From Caballeronia sp. SEWSISQ10-4 2 (GTDB lineage Bacteria > Pseudomonadota > Gammaproteobacteria > Burkholderiales > Burkholderiaceae): DNA of 64,000 nucleotides. Below the pieces are notes generated by a model that was not told where the DNA came from, did no database searches, and saw only the letters and a list, made by a program, of their open reading frames with translations. Of the stretch, positions 19,906-28,258 are shown piece by piece (the first letter of the stretch is position 1; every line of letters begins with the position of its first letter). The stretch covers positions 101,120-165,119 of the forward strand of contig NZ_JALPRJ010000011.1 in assembly GCF_030464885.1 (NCBI RefSeq), read 5' to 3'. The translations under genes and the position numbers were made by a program.

Positions 19906-20979
19906 ATTAATTTCTGGCTGTTTTGCTACGGTGATTACCCTTACCGATGCACGCTCGACCAACGGTCCATCGAGCTTCACGGTGCGTCGGCGAACGGGGG
20001 CGCCGGCGGCGCGGTTGTGCTCTTCCTGGAGCAGCGTTTCGACGGCCCATCGGCCCAGTTCGTAGTTCGGCAAGACGACCGTGGAAAGAGGCGGATGGGT
20101 ATGCCGGGCAATTTCCTGATCGTCGTAACCGAGCACCGATACGTCATCCGGCACGCGCAGTCCCAGCTGCTTGAGCGCTTCGATCGCGCCGAGCGCCATC
20201 AGGTCGTTCGCGCAGAAAATGGCGGTTGGCGGGTTGGATTCGCGCATGAGCGAAAGTGTTTGTTCGAAGCCAGAGCCAGAGCTCCAGTCGCCTTCACGCA
20301 CCAACTCGGCGGCGAATGGAAGATCAGCCGTCGCGAGCGCCATCCGATACCCCTTCAGCCGGTCACGCGACGCGTCTTGCCAGGGCTCACCGTTCACATA
20401 CCCAATCCTTCGATGCCCCGCGTTCAGCAAATATTCCGTCGCGGTATGGCCTCCCGTGACCTCCGCCGGGACCACCGATGAAAGCTCGGAATCACTTGTG
20501 TAGCAGTTCAACAGGACCGTCGGCACTTTTGAAAGCGCTGCCGGAAGCGTCACCTTGCGCGTATAAACGGTCGCGTAGATCACGCCAAGTACGTTGGGAT
20601 TGGTGAGCGTCGCGTCGAGCACCTGCCGCTCGATTTCCGCGTTGCCGTGGGTCGAGTAAACAGCAAGCATTCGGCCGTTTGCGAACGCTGTATCGCGTGC
20701 GCCGTCAATGTTCACTACCGGATGCGGACTTGTAGATATCTCATCGGCGAGATACACGATCAGGTTCTTTTCGTCCGCCGTGATCGCCGCGTCCGACGGT
20801 TCGCGCGTCGTCATCCGGTAGCCGAGATCCTGCGCCGCCTTGAGTACTTTGTTTCGGGTGGTATCGGAGAATTTCGCGCCGGTCGCGTTGTTCAGCACGA
20901 GCGACACGGTGGATTGCGAGACGCCGGTCAGCTTCGCGATGTCGGTCATCGTCGGACGGCGTTGTGTGGATTTTTTCAT
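19891..20979 (-). CDS. LacI-family transcriptional regulator
   Basis: A 362-aa LacI/GalR regulator. The helix-turn-helix near the N-terminus has TMTDIAKLTGVSQSTVSLVLN, with the hinge helix after it and a sugar-binding C-terminal core (DLMALGAIEALKQLGLRVPDDVSV). The ATG at 20979 is preferred over the upstream in-frame start at 21069, whose extra 30 residues do not fit the family. It lies between the sugar importer (same strand) and the divergent PhyH/epimerase genes, so it probably represses both. Candidate operators are at 21043-21057 and 21124-21138. Confidence 0.88.
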   Translation of the reverse strand: MKKSTQRRPTMTDIAKLTGVSQSTVSLVLNNATGAKFSDTTRNKVLKAAQDLGYRMTTREPSDAAITADEKNLIVYLADEISTSPHPVVNIDGARDTAFANGRMLAVYSTHGNAEIERQVLDATLTNPNVLGVIYATVYTRKVTLPAALSKVPTVLLNCYTSDSELSSVVPAEVTGGHTATEYLLNAGHRRIGYVNGEPWQDASRDRLKGYRMALATADLPFAAELVREGDWSSGSGFEQTLSLMRESNPPTAIFCANDLMALGAIEALKQLGLRVPDDVSVLGYDDQEIARHTHPPLSTVVLPNYELGRWAVETLLQEEHNRAAGAPVRRRTVKLDGPLVERASVRVITVAKQPEINNISD

Positions 20980-21042
20980 TTTGTGAGGCCGCGAAAAAGC
21001 GGCGTTGTCGATGCGCTGAAACGGTCTTTGGATGCCGCCGAC

Positions 21043-21138
21043 GTTACCACTAATATTTCCTACCGACAACGCTCAGAAACCATTGATGCGCATGGCTTAC
21101 CGTGCGATTCAACCAATCTAAGTGTTATTACTAATAAT
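21043..21138. promoter_or_regulatory. Pair of candidate LacI operators in the lacI/phyH divergent gap
   Basis: gttaccactaatatt (21043-21057) and gttattactaataat (21124-21138) match in 12 of 15 bases, in the same orientation, 81 bp apart. Both share TTA-N4-TAA, and the second contains the dyad TTATTA-C-TAATAA (21125-21137). A pair of sites some eight helical turns apart beside a LacI gene is a classic arrangement for looping. The DNA between lacI and the PhyH gene is otherwise unassigned. Confidence 0.42.
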
Positions 21139-21232
21139 ATTGACTAGCCGATAGCGATCGTGCGATTCTCGGGATGCAAGCCGCGCGTGCCGACCGCGCC
21201 CGATTCGCGTGGCGCAACACAAGGAGACGACG

Positions 21233-22033
21233 ATGGCCCGCTACGACGAGCGCGCTCGCGATGCACTTGCGGAGGATTTCGAACGCGATGGTTTTGTCCT
21301 GCTGCCGAGCCATTTCCCGCGTGCGACGCTCGAAACATGGCGCGCGGCTTTCGAGCTGTTGTTCAAGCCCCATGCAGACGCGGCACAGCAGCAGGGTGGC
21401 AGCGGCAATCGCGGGCCGGGCCGGTATTACGTCACGTTGCCGTTCGAAGGCGAGTTCGCCGACCCCGCCATTTTTTGCGATGACGACGTGCTGGGGATCG
21501 TCGAGCGAATCGCCGGGCCTGATCCGGTGATGTGTCAGCTCGCTACCGATACCCCCGTGCGTGGTTCCGACTTCCAGGGCTGGCATCGCGACACGCCGCC
21601 TTTGTTCGATAATTTCCCAGAAACGCCGTCGTTCCAGTTGGCGGTGAATTTTCCGCTCGTCGATGTAGATGAACGAAACGGCTCGCTGGAAACGACGCGC
21701 GGGACGCATCGGATATCGCGGGAGGAGGCGCTTGCGGGTTTGGTGAGTGGCAAGTTCCCGGCTGAACGCGTCCCGATGCAACTCGGCGACGCGATGATCC
21801 GCGATGTGCGCGGGTTACATCGAGGAACGCCGAATTTCATCGATACCCCGCGTCCGATGGTCGTTATCGGTTATAGCCGTTCGTGGTATTTCAGGCCGGA
21901 AGTGCAGATACAAGTGCCACGCGACGTGTTCGCCGCACTGCCTGCCCGCGCGAAACGGCTGCTGCGTTATAGCCCGCAAGTCGAGCAGACACCGCGGACC
22001 TTCGACGAAAGTTATCAACGGTTTGCATATTGA
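21233..22033 (+). CDS. Phytanoyl-CoA dioxygenase (PhyH) family protein
   Basis: A 266-aa Fe(II)/2-oxoglutarate dioxygenase of the PhyH family. The facial triad is H118-x-D120 (WHRDTP) and H196 (GLHRGTP); R207 after it should bind 2-oxoglutarate. It starts at the ATG at 21233 behind AAGGAGACGA; a second in-frame ATG at 21209 lacks an RBS. The substrate is unknown, but it is coupled to the epimerase gene (overlap at the stop) and divergent from the sugar importer/LacI. It may therefore oxidise a sugar-derived compound or a small molecule made with it. Confidence 0.82.
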   Translation: MARYDERARDALAEDFERDGFVLLPSHFPRATLETWRAAFELLFKPHADAAQQQGGSGNRGPGRYYVTLPFEGEFADPAIFCDDDVLGIVERIAGPDPVMCQLATDTPVRGSDFQGWHRDTPPLFDNFPETPSFQLAVNFPLVDVDERNGSLETTRGTHRISREEALAGLVSGKFPAERVPMQLGDAMIRDVRGLHRGTPNFIDTPRPMVVIGYSRSWYFRPEVQIQVPRDVFAALPARAKRLLRYSPQVEQTPRTFDESYQRFAY

Positions 22034-23055
22034 ACGACGCCGCCACGCCCACTACCATTACCAAGCACGCTGACGACGCGTTTCGCATCGCGTTGAATGA
22101 TGGCGAGCTAATCGAACTGCGTTCGGGGGATCGGCGGGTGCTGCTTGCGCCGCACGTAGGCGGCGCGATCGCGGCGTTCTACGATCTGCCAGACAGTGCC
22201 ACGATCGCCACTAGCGCAACGCCGTTGCATTGGCTGCGTCCCGCTTCGGCCGACGCACTCGCCTCCTGCAACCCGCTCGGCATGGCGAGCTTTCCCTTGC
22301 TGCCGTACTGCAATCGACTACGCGACGCGCGTTTTGTCTTCGACGGCCACAAGGTCGATCTATCCCGCGATGGCAATTCGTTCGATCACGCGCTGCACGG
22401 GCACGCATGGCGGCGGTCGTGGCGAGTTGGCTCGGTATCGGCAACCGCGGTCGAGTTACACCTGAACCACGAACCCGGCGATGAACCGGCGCACCACTGG
22501 CCGTATCGATACGAAGCGACGCAGCGTTTTGAACTTGACGCTTCAGAAGGCTTGTTCGTCACGATGTCGATACGCAATCTCGCCGATCGGCCCATGCCGT
22601 TCGGCATGGGCCACCATCCTTATTACCCGCGAACGCCCGCCACGCGCATTCGCACCAACGTGCGCGCGATGTGGCACGCCACAAAGGATCTCCTGCCGAC
22701 GTTTCTCGGTGCACATCCTTGCGTCGATCTGCTGGCATCGCCGGGAGGCTTATCCGCCGATACCTTCGATCTGGACAACAACTTCGCCGGCTGGTCGAGG
22801 TCCGCGATCATCGACTGGCCTGACGAACGCCGGAGCATCAGGCTTTCCGCCGATGCCCCGTTCGACCACATGGTTCTATACGCGCCCGCGGCGAACCGGG
22901 ATCTGCTGTGCGTGGAACCGGTGACGAATACGGCGGACTTTCTGAATCTCGATGCGACGCGAGAGGACGTGGGCGGCGGGGTTTTGATGCCGGGCGAAAC
23001 AAGCACGGCACGCTTCGGCTGGACACCGCGCGGTCCCGGATCAGCACTTACCTGA
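22030..23055 (+). CDS. Aldose 1-epimerase family protein
   Basis: A 341-aa galactose mutarotase-like enzyme that interconverts anomers of sugars. The active-site pattern is visible: LLPYCNR substrate-binding loop (about 91-97), HGHAW (123-127), FGMGHHPYYP (His 196 region) and a C-terminal Glu in CVEPVTN. It starts with TTG at 22030 that overlaps the PhyH stop, so the two are translationally coupled. Its partnership with a galactofuranose-type importer fits a role in galactose or furanose uptake. Confidence 0.85.
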   Translation: MNDAATPTTITKHADDAFRIALNDGELIELRSGDRRVLLAPHVGGAIAAFYDLPDSATIATSATPLHWLRPASADALASCNPLGMASFPLLPYCNRLRDARFVFDGHKVDLSRDGNSFDHALHGHAWRRSWRVGSVSATAVELHLNHEPGDEPAHHWPYRYEATQRFELDASEGLFVTMSIRNLADRPMPFGMGHHPYYPRTPATRIRTNVRAMWHATKDLLPTFLGAHPCVDLLASPGGLSADTFDLDNNFAGWSRSAIIDWPDERRSIRLSADAPFDHMVLYAPAANRDLLCVEPVTNTADFLNLDATREDVGGGVLMPGETSTARFGWTPRGPGSALT

Positions 23056-23158
23056 CAGCCGCCTTCCCCTTTCCCGGTATCATCCTGAAATTATTCGCGT
23101 GCTTGATCCATCAACCGCAACAGCACGTTCAGAAATCTCAAAAATGCAGGGAAGCACA

Positions 23159-23575
23159 ATGACGACGATCGACGGCGCGCCGGGCGAATCAACACAACCG
23201 CGCCGGATTTTGCTCGTCGACGATAGCGTCGATGCAGCCGAAGCCATGTCGATGTTGCTCGAGACGCTCGGTCATGAGGTGCGCGTCATGCACGACGGCC
23301 CGAGCGCCCTCGCGATAGTCGATGACTTCGCGCCCGAGGTAGTGATCCTGGATATCGGTTTGCCCGGCATGAGCGGCTTCGACGTCGCGCGGGAATTGCG
23401 CACGCGCGCAGTGACAAAAACGGCGTTGCTGATCGCGTTGACCGGTTATGGCGCGGACAGCGACAAGCAAGCGGCCCGTGATGCGGGCTTCGATCATCAT
23501 CTGGTGAAACCCGTGTCGTTCACGGCGATAGAAACGGTGATCGCCACGTCGTTTTCTGGCGGTGAGAAGTCGTAA
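23159..23575 (+). CDS. Single-domain response regulator (CheY-like receiver)
   Basis: A 138-aa stand-alone receiver with acidic pocket D21-D22, phospho-acceptor D65 (VVILDIGLPG), T95 (ALTGYG) and K117 (VKPV). No output domain follows. Sequence features (the GYGADSDKQAARDAGFDHHLVKPV segment) match receivers found attached to hybrid histidine kinases. No kinase gene is nearby, so the partner is unknown. I start at the ATG at 23159 because GGGAAG precedes it at about 6 bases; an in-frame ATG at 23144 also exists. A similar orphan receiver lies at 33004-33369. Confidence 0.84.
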   Translation: MTTIDGAPGESTQPRRILLVDDSVDAAEAMSMLLETLGHEVRVMHDGPSALAIVDDFAPEVVILDIGLPGMSGFDVARELRTRAVTKTALLIALTGYGADSDKQAARDAGFDHHLVKPVSFTAIETVIATSFSGGEKS

Positions 23576-23584
23576 AACTCCGCC

Positions 23585-24391
23585 TCACTCCACCCGCAGC
23601 TTCGCCATATACGGCAGATGATCGGACAGCCAAGCAGTGTCCTGCGTCGGCGTGATCCATTCCACCGGTTTCATCCCGCGCACGAACATCTTGTCGAGCG
23701 CGAGCGCCGGTGAAAACGCCGGGTAGGTCCGCCCGGATTCACCGAGCATGGTCGCCACTTCGCTCAAACCGAGTTCACCGAAAAGCGGCACGGAATCGTT
23801 GCGCCAATCGTTGAAATCGCCTGCCAGAACGAGCGGTCCTTCAGGCGCTTCCTTCGAAATCCACAAAGCGATCCAGTTCATCTGCCGCAACCGCGCCGCC
23901 CGCGTCAACGCGAGATGCGCGCACAGCAGCGTGACCGAACGCCCGGCGAACGTGGCGCGTGCGACCAGCAAACCCCGCCGCTCGAACCGGTGCGCCGAAA
24001 TATCCCAGCGTCCGCCCAGATCGAGCGGATGCGGCGAAAGAATTGCGTTGCCATGCCGCCACGACGGTTTGAACACGTTCTGCCCGAGCGCGATCTGCAT
24101 ATCGAGCGATGTCGCAATTTCCGTCGCCTGGCAATGCCAGATGTCGTCGACGGGGGCATCGAGCGGATTGCCGAAGCTCGCGGCTAGCACCGGCTGCGGC
24201 ATCCGGCGCGCCATGGCTTCCTGCAGGAAATAAGCATCGGCTTTGGTCGACTGAACCCAGCGCTGCATGGCGCTCCACGCCTGGAGGCCGAGCGGTGAGC
24301 GCCCCTTGTGCAGGTTCCAGCTCACGGCCACGAAGTCGAGGGTGTCGTGAGCGGAGGGAATTCCGGAGGTGAAATGTTCTGGATTTCGCAT
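23585..24391 (-). CDS. Endonuclease/exonuclease/phosphatase (EEP) family protein
   Basis: A protein of about 268 aa from the chosen ATG at 24391; the open frame goes up to 24502. EEP motifs are VSWNLHKG (start of the fold), DAYFLQEA, AGDFNDW and the C-terminal SDHLPYMA. Proteins with this layout hydrolyse phosphodiester bonds in nucleic acids or phospholipids; which one is not visible. No clear RBS marks the start, so the N-terminus is uncertain, and the longer frame would overlap the next gene at 24474 by 28 bases. No signal peptide is seen. Confidence 0.8.
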   Translation of the reverse strand: MRNPEHFTSGIPSAHDTLDFVAVSWNLHKGRSPLGLQAWSAMQRWVQSTKADAYFLQEAMARRMPQPVLAASFGNPLDAPVDDIWHCQATEIATSLDMQIALGQNVFKPSWRHGNAILSPHPLDLGGRWDISAHRFERRGLLVARATFAGRSVTLLCAHLALTRAARLRQMNWIALWISKEAPEGPLVLAGDFNDWRNDSVPLFGELGLSEVATMLGESGRTYPAFSPALALDKMFVRGMKPVEWITPTQDTAWLSDHLPYMAKLRVE

Positions 24392-24473
24392 GCGATGAAT
24401 GAGTTGACCGCGGAGTTGAACGGCGCGGTGTGGGACGCGGCGGCGTCGAGTGTGATTCGACGCGCGGCGCGCG

Positions 24474-24977
24474 CTACTGCGCAGCCGTCGCCAGCGTCGC
24501 ACGAACCTTGTAGGCGAGCGACGGGTTTTTATCGACGATCTGCCACGTTGACCATTCGCCGGGCTTCAAAACCAGTCCGGGATGCGCGGCGTTGACCTGA
24601 CGCGGCTGCGGCGGCAGCTTGCAACCCGCTGCGGTGACGGGCGCGGCGCTGTCCTGCAGCGTTTCCTGGGCGTCGATTTGCAGCGTGATGTCGTCGCTGT
24701 TGGCGTGGATCGGAGAAACGGTGAGGGTGCGCTGCAGGTCGATATCGCCGGCGGGTTTGTCCGCGCAACCTACGTTGTTCTTCACCACGTGATGGTGGGT
24801 ATCGGTACGGGCCTGGCCGACGCTCGTCGTGCCGGTGAAGCTGTCGATCTGCTGACCGTCCTGCAAAACCTGCAATTCCCATTTGACCGGCTGCGGCGGC
24901 GTGCTTTGTGCAAGGGCGCCGAAAGGCGCGGCAATCGCGGCGCAGAACAGCAACGCTGCCGTGTGATGTTTCAACAT
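24474..24977 (-). CDS. Exported protein of unknown function
   Basis: A 167-aa protein with a clear Sec signal peptide (residues 1-23, cut after ALA). The mature part has about four Cys residues, two of which (NNVGCADKPAGD and TAAGCKLPPQ) may pair. Beta-rich segments fit a small periplasmic domain. I recognise no family. It is on the same strand as the EEP gene downstream and 360 bases from the divergent AAA ATPase. Confidence 0.62.
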   Translation of the reverse strand: MLKHHTAALLFCAAIAAPFGALAQSTPPQPVKWELQVLQDGQQIDSFTGTTSVGQARTDTHHHVVKNNVGCADKPAGDIDLQRTLTVSPIHANSDDITLQIDAQETLQDSAAPVTAAGCKLPPQPRQVNAAHPGLVLKPGEWSTWQIVDKNPSLAYKVRATLATAAQ

Positions 24978-25337
24978 ATGAGCTTTTCTCCTGATCCCTT
25001 ATTACGTATGGGCCATGGCCCCTTCGATCCGGGTAGCTTGTTTTCTGACATTGATCTGATGCTGGCGTTCAGCGCCGTCTGTTTCCAAAAGCTACAAACG
25101 CGAGCGCAAAAACTGCAGTTATCCTTCACGCCCCGATGCGTCGGGCGACGCACTTTTCGCACCTGCTCGCAGCGGCTTTTTCCGCCGCGCAACTTGTCGA
25201 TCATACAAGCGCTTCGGCTCGCCTGCCGACACCATCGCAATTTCCCCGATTTAGCAGCAGACGCCCGGGACTGCTCGCTTGCGTGCATTTTTATGGCCGA
25301 TAAACTGAATTTATCGATCAACAATTCGGGGAAAACG
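24978..25337. other. Intergenic gap (360 bp)
   Basis: There is no convincing gene here. Present are a perfect 12-bp palindrome GGGCCATGGCCC at 25010-25021 and a dyad CGATAAA-N5-TTTATCG at 25298-25316, just before the AAA ATPase. An open frame through this region in phase with the AAA gene has no signal of its own. Confidence 0.5.
25298..25316. promoter_or_regulatory. Dyad CGATAAA-N5-TTTATCG upstream of AAA ATPase
   Basis: A perfect 7+7 inverted repeat with a 5-base centre, 22 bases before the ATG at 25338. The size and position fit a repressor site or a small hairpin in the leader; there is no T-run, so it is not an obvious terminator. Confidence 0.38.
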
Positions 25338-26315
25338 ATGACCACCGCCGTAGTCAAACAAGAGCTCGCCGTGGCGTCGTTCAGCAAGGTCTACGACCTG
25401 GACGAAGTCGAAACCGCGTTGAACGGCATGAGCGAAGGGGGCAGCGAGGCGCTGCGCGCAACGTACGAAAAGATGCTGAAAGCGGGCAATCTGCGCTTCT
25501 GCGTGAAGCCGAACAGGATGCCGTCCATTGACGATCTGGTTGCCGATCTGCCCAATTTCGAGGAACCGCTCAACGACATCCGCAAGCAGATCGCGCTGTG
25601 TCTCGAAACCGAGGACCGGCTCGAATTGATGCCGATGCTGCTGCTCGGCGACCCGGGTATTGGCAAGACGCATTTCGCGAAGCAGCTTGCGCGCTTGCTC
25701 GGCACGTCCTGTCATTACCTCGCAATGAGTTCGCTGACCGCGGGCTGGATCTTGTCGGGCGCGTCGTCGCAATGGCGCAACGCGAAGCCGGGCAAGGTTT
25801 TCGATGCGCTGGTGAATGGCAGTTACGCCAATCCGGTGATGACCGTCGATGAAATCGACAAAGCGACCGGCGACGCGCAATACGATCCGCTCGGCGCGCT
25901 GTACGCGTTGCTGGAGCACGATACGGCGCAGAGTTTCATCGATGAATTCGCCGAGATTCCGATCAACGCCGGCAACGTCGTGTGGATCGCGACGGCGAAT
26001 CAGGCGAACACGATTCCCGAGCCGCTGCTGAACCGGATGAACGTCTACGAGATCGCACCACCGGATCGCGATGGCGCGCGCCGTATCGCACAATCGATTT
26101 ATCACGAGATCCGCAGCGCGCATGCGTGGGGCGCGCGCTTTCCGGAAACACTCGGCGATGCGCCGCTCGATGCCTTGACGAAGGCGTCGCCACGCGAAAT
26201 GCGGCGGGCGATGCTCAATGCGTTCGGCAATGCGCGTATCGATAACCGGCATGAGGTGCAAGCGAAGGACATCGAACTCGGCAATGGCAGCCGGAAGAAA
26301 TCGATCGGGTTTTGA
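25338..26315 (+). CDS. AAA+ ATPase, Lon-like module without protease domain
   Basis: A 325-aa AAA+ protein. Walker A is GDPGIGKT (104-111) and Walker B is VDEIDK (D171, E172). The region between them is Lon-like (PGKVFDALVNG...DPLGALYALLE), ending in IATANQANTIPEPLLNRM (sensor region). A C-terminal small domain follows, but there is no Ser-Lys protease domain and no substrate-binding N-domain; the first 90 residues are a helical cap. It should act as a stand-alone chaperone or remodeller whose partner is unknown. The frame is open to 24582, but the ATG at 25338 with GGGGAAAA upstream marks the real start. Confidence 0.82.
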   Translation: MTTAVVKQELAVASFSKVYDLDEVETALNGMSEGGSEALRATYEKMLKAGNLRFCVKPNRMPSIDDLVADLPNFEEPLNDIRKQIALCLETEDRLELMPMLLLGDPGIGKTHFAKQLARLLGTSCHYLAMSSLTAGWILSGASSQWRNAKPGKVFDALVNGSYANPVMTVDEIDKATGDAQYDPLGALYALLEHDTAQSFIDEFAEIPINAGNVVWIATANQANTIPEPLLNRMNVYEIAPPDRDGARRIAQSIYHEIRSAHAWGARFPETLGDAPLDALTKASPREMRRAMLNAFGNARIDNRHEVQAKDIELGNGSRKKSIGF

Positions 26316-26517
26316 ACAGGCTGAATTGCCCAAACCTGCAAAAACACTCCAAAATATGGCCTGAAACTGACTTTTTCCGGGCAAAAAGGCCATATTTCTC
26401 GATCTAGCCTCGATTGTTTCGGAAAATGGGGTCTCGCTGGAATTGACACTGAGAATCACGCAATAAAGCGCAATAAAGCACCTGAGCCGGTTCCGTCGGC
26501 TGGCCTAGAATAGTGAG

Positions 26518-27618
26518 ATGGACAGAATCGAATGTGTGGTGATTGGCGCTGGCGTGGTCGGACTCGCCGTCGCGCGGGCGATGGCCGCCCGCGGTCGCGA
26601 GGTGATCGTGCTCGAGGCGGGCGAAGCGGTCGGGATCGGCACGAGTTCGCGCAACAGCGAGGTGATCCACGCGGGTCTTTATTACCCGCGCGGCTCGCTG
26701 AAGGCCGACTTGTGCGTACGCGGCCGCGCGATGCTCTACGAGTATTGCGACGCGCGTGGCGTTCCGTACAACCGCTGCGGCAAATTGCTCGTTGCCACGG
26801 CGCGCAACCAGTTGCCGCAACTCGCGGCGATCCAGCACAAGGCTGTTGAGAACGGCGTCACGGATCTGGTACGCGTGAGCGGCGCCGAGGCAATGGAGCT
26901 GGAACCGCAGCTTCAGTGCGTGGAAGCGGTGTTGTCGCCGCAGACCGGCATTATCGATAGCCATCAATTCATGCTTGCGTTGCAAGGCGACGCCGAACGC
27001 GAAGGCGCGACGGTGGCATTCCATACGCCGGTGACGGATATCGATGCTCGCGATGGGTCGTTTATTGTGGAAACCGGAGGCGAGGCGCCGATGCGTTTCC
27101 AGGCCGGCTGCGTGATCAACAGTGCGGGGCTGTGGGCGAACCAGATCGCGCGCACTATCCGCGGGCTCGACGCGCGCCATGTGCCGCCCTTGTATTTCGC
27201 GAAGGGCAATTACTTCAGCGTGAGCGGCCGGACGCCGTTCGAGCGCCTGATCTATCCAATGCCAAATGAAGCTGGACTGGGCGTGCATCTCACCGTGGAT
27301 ATGGGTGGGCAGGCCAAGTTTGGTCCGGACGTGGAATGGATCCAGAAGATCGATTACTCCGTCGATCCGCAGCGTGCGGCGGGTTTTTACGCCGCGATTC
27401 GCGCGTATTGGCCGAATCTTCCCGACGATGCACTGCAACCCGCTTACGCAGGGATTCGGCCGAAGCTTTCCGGGCCCGGGCAGCCGGCGGCCGACTTTCT
27501 GATTCAGGGAAGGGCGGCGCATGGCATGGCGGGGCTGGTGAATTTGTTCGGCATCGAGTCCCCCGGATTGACCGCTTCGTTGGCGATTGCGGAAAAGGTT
27601 GCGAAGATGCTCGGATAA
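26518..27618 (+). CDS. FAD-dependent oxidoreductase (LhgO/DAO family)
   Basis: A 366-aa glycine-oxidase/glycerol-3-phosphate-dehydrogenase-type flavoprotein. The N-terminal FAD motif is [36 protein letters not shown] is the hallmark of L-2-hydroxyglutarate dehydrogenase LhgO and its relatives. A conserved C-terminal FLIQG...[20 protein letters not shown] is present too. Such enzymes oxidise small hydroxy acids and feed electrons to quinone. The start at 26518 lies 202 bases after the AAA gene. Confidence 0.85.
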   Translation: MDRIECVVIGAGVVGLAVARAMAARGREVIVLEAGEAVGIGTSSRNSEVIHAGLYYPRGSLKADLCVRGRAMLYEYCDARGVPYNRCGKLLVATARNQLPQLAAIQHKAVENGVTDLVRVSGAEAMELEPQLQCVEAVLSPQTGIIDSHQFMLALQGDAEREGATVAFHTPVTDIDARDGSFIVETGGEAPMRFQAGCVINSAGLWANQIARTIRGLDARHVPPLYFAKGNYFSVSGRTPFERLIYPMPNEAGLGVHLTVDMGGQAKFGPDVEWIQKIDYSVDPQRAAGFYAAIRAYWPNLPDDALQPAYAGIRPKLSGPGQPAADFLIQGRAAHGMAGLVNLFGIESPGLTASLAIAEKVAKMLG

Positions 27619-27735
27619 ATGGGTGCTCGCTTATCTCAAAGATTTGGCCGAGTACGTTGCGCTCCACGTTGATATCCTTTGGCATCGCCGTCGACAAGAA
27701 CGGCGCACACCCCCAATACAACGGAGCACATCTTC

Positions 27736-28050
27736 ATGAAATCCTCACGACGCACGTTCCTGATCTCGAGCATTGGCGTGGCATCGGCACTGGCGGTATC
27801 GCGCACCGCATTCGCCGCCGACCCCGTCAAACTGGCTGAATCGGACGCAATGGCGCAAGGCCTCGGCTACAAGCTCGACGCCACGACTGTCGATAAAGCC
27901 AAATTCCCGCGCTACGCCGCCGGCCAGGATTGCGGCAATTGCTCGTTCTATCAAGGCAAACCTACCGACGCTTTCGCCGGATGTCCCATGTTCGGCGGCA
28001 AGCAGGTTGCATCGAAGGGCTGGTGCAACGCATATAACAAGAAAGCCTGA
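27736..28050 (+). CDS. High-potential iron-sulfur protein (HiPIP)
   Basis: A 104-aa periplasmic electron carrier. A Tat signal peptide (SSRRTFLISS at residues 3-12, cut after AFA near 27) exports the folded protein. The four cluster Cys are C66, C69, C83 and C97 (C-x2-C-x13-C-x13-C), matching HiPIP. It would carry electrons between membrane complexes and terminal acceptors. The frame opens at 27679, but the twin-arginine start at 27736 is clearly the right one. A hairpin terminator follows at 28091-28126. Confidence 0.92.
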   Translation: MKSSRRTFLISSIGVASALAVSRTAFAADPVKLAESDAMAQGLGYKLDATTVDKAKFPRYAAGQDCGNCSFYQGKPTDAFAGCPMFGGKQVASKGWCNAYNKKA

Positions 28051-28090
28051 GCCGCCCAGAACTGGAAACTGACGTACCCGGCTAACATCG

Positions 28091-28126
28091 AAACGCGCCT
28101 CGCTACTTGAACCGGGCGCGTTTTTT
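28091..28126 (+). terminator. Intrinsic terminator after HiPIP
   Basis: aaacgcgcc at 28091-28099 pairs with ggcgcgttt at 28115-28123, followed by a T-run. It is oriented to end the HiPIP transcript. Confidence 0.82.
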
Positions 28127-28258
28127 ATCGTCGCTTGAAAACGATCTCAGCGCTCTTTACACTCGCATGGCATCTGACCCGGTGCGTCGAATCGCCGCAC
28201 CTTCGACGCAAGCGGCACAACCCAGCGCAGACGAAACGCCCTCGCGGGCGGAGGCGAC

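Noticed and set aside
25010..25021. Palindrome GGGCCATGGCCC as an operator
   Set aside because: A 12-bp GC-rich palindrome can arise by chance at this composition, and no second copy or suitable promoter lies nearby.
24582..25337. Long N-terminal extension of the AAA ATPase
   Set aside because: The frame runs antisense through the exported-protein gene and lacks conserved sequence; the ATG at 25338 has its own RBS.
25311..26459. 382-codon frame opposite the AAA ATPase
   Set aside because: The residue make-up (Arg/His/Asp-rich) is that of a shadow frame; the plus-strand AAA protein is clearly real.
26404..27522. 372-codon frame opposite the FAD oxidoreductase
   Set aside because: Shadow frame caused by high GC; no domain motifs.
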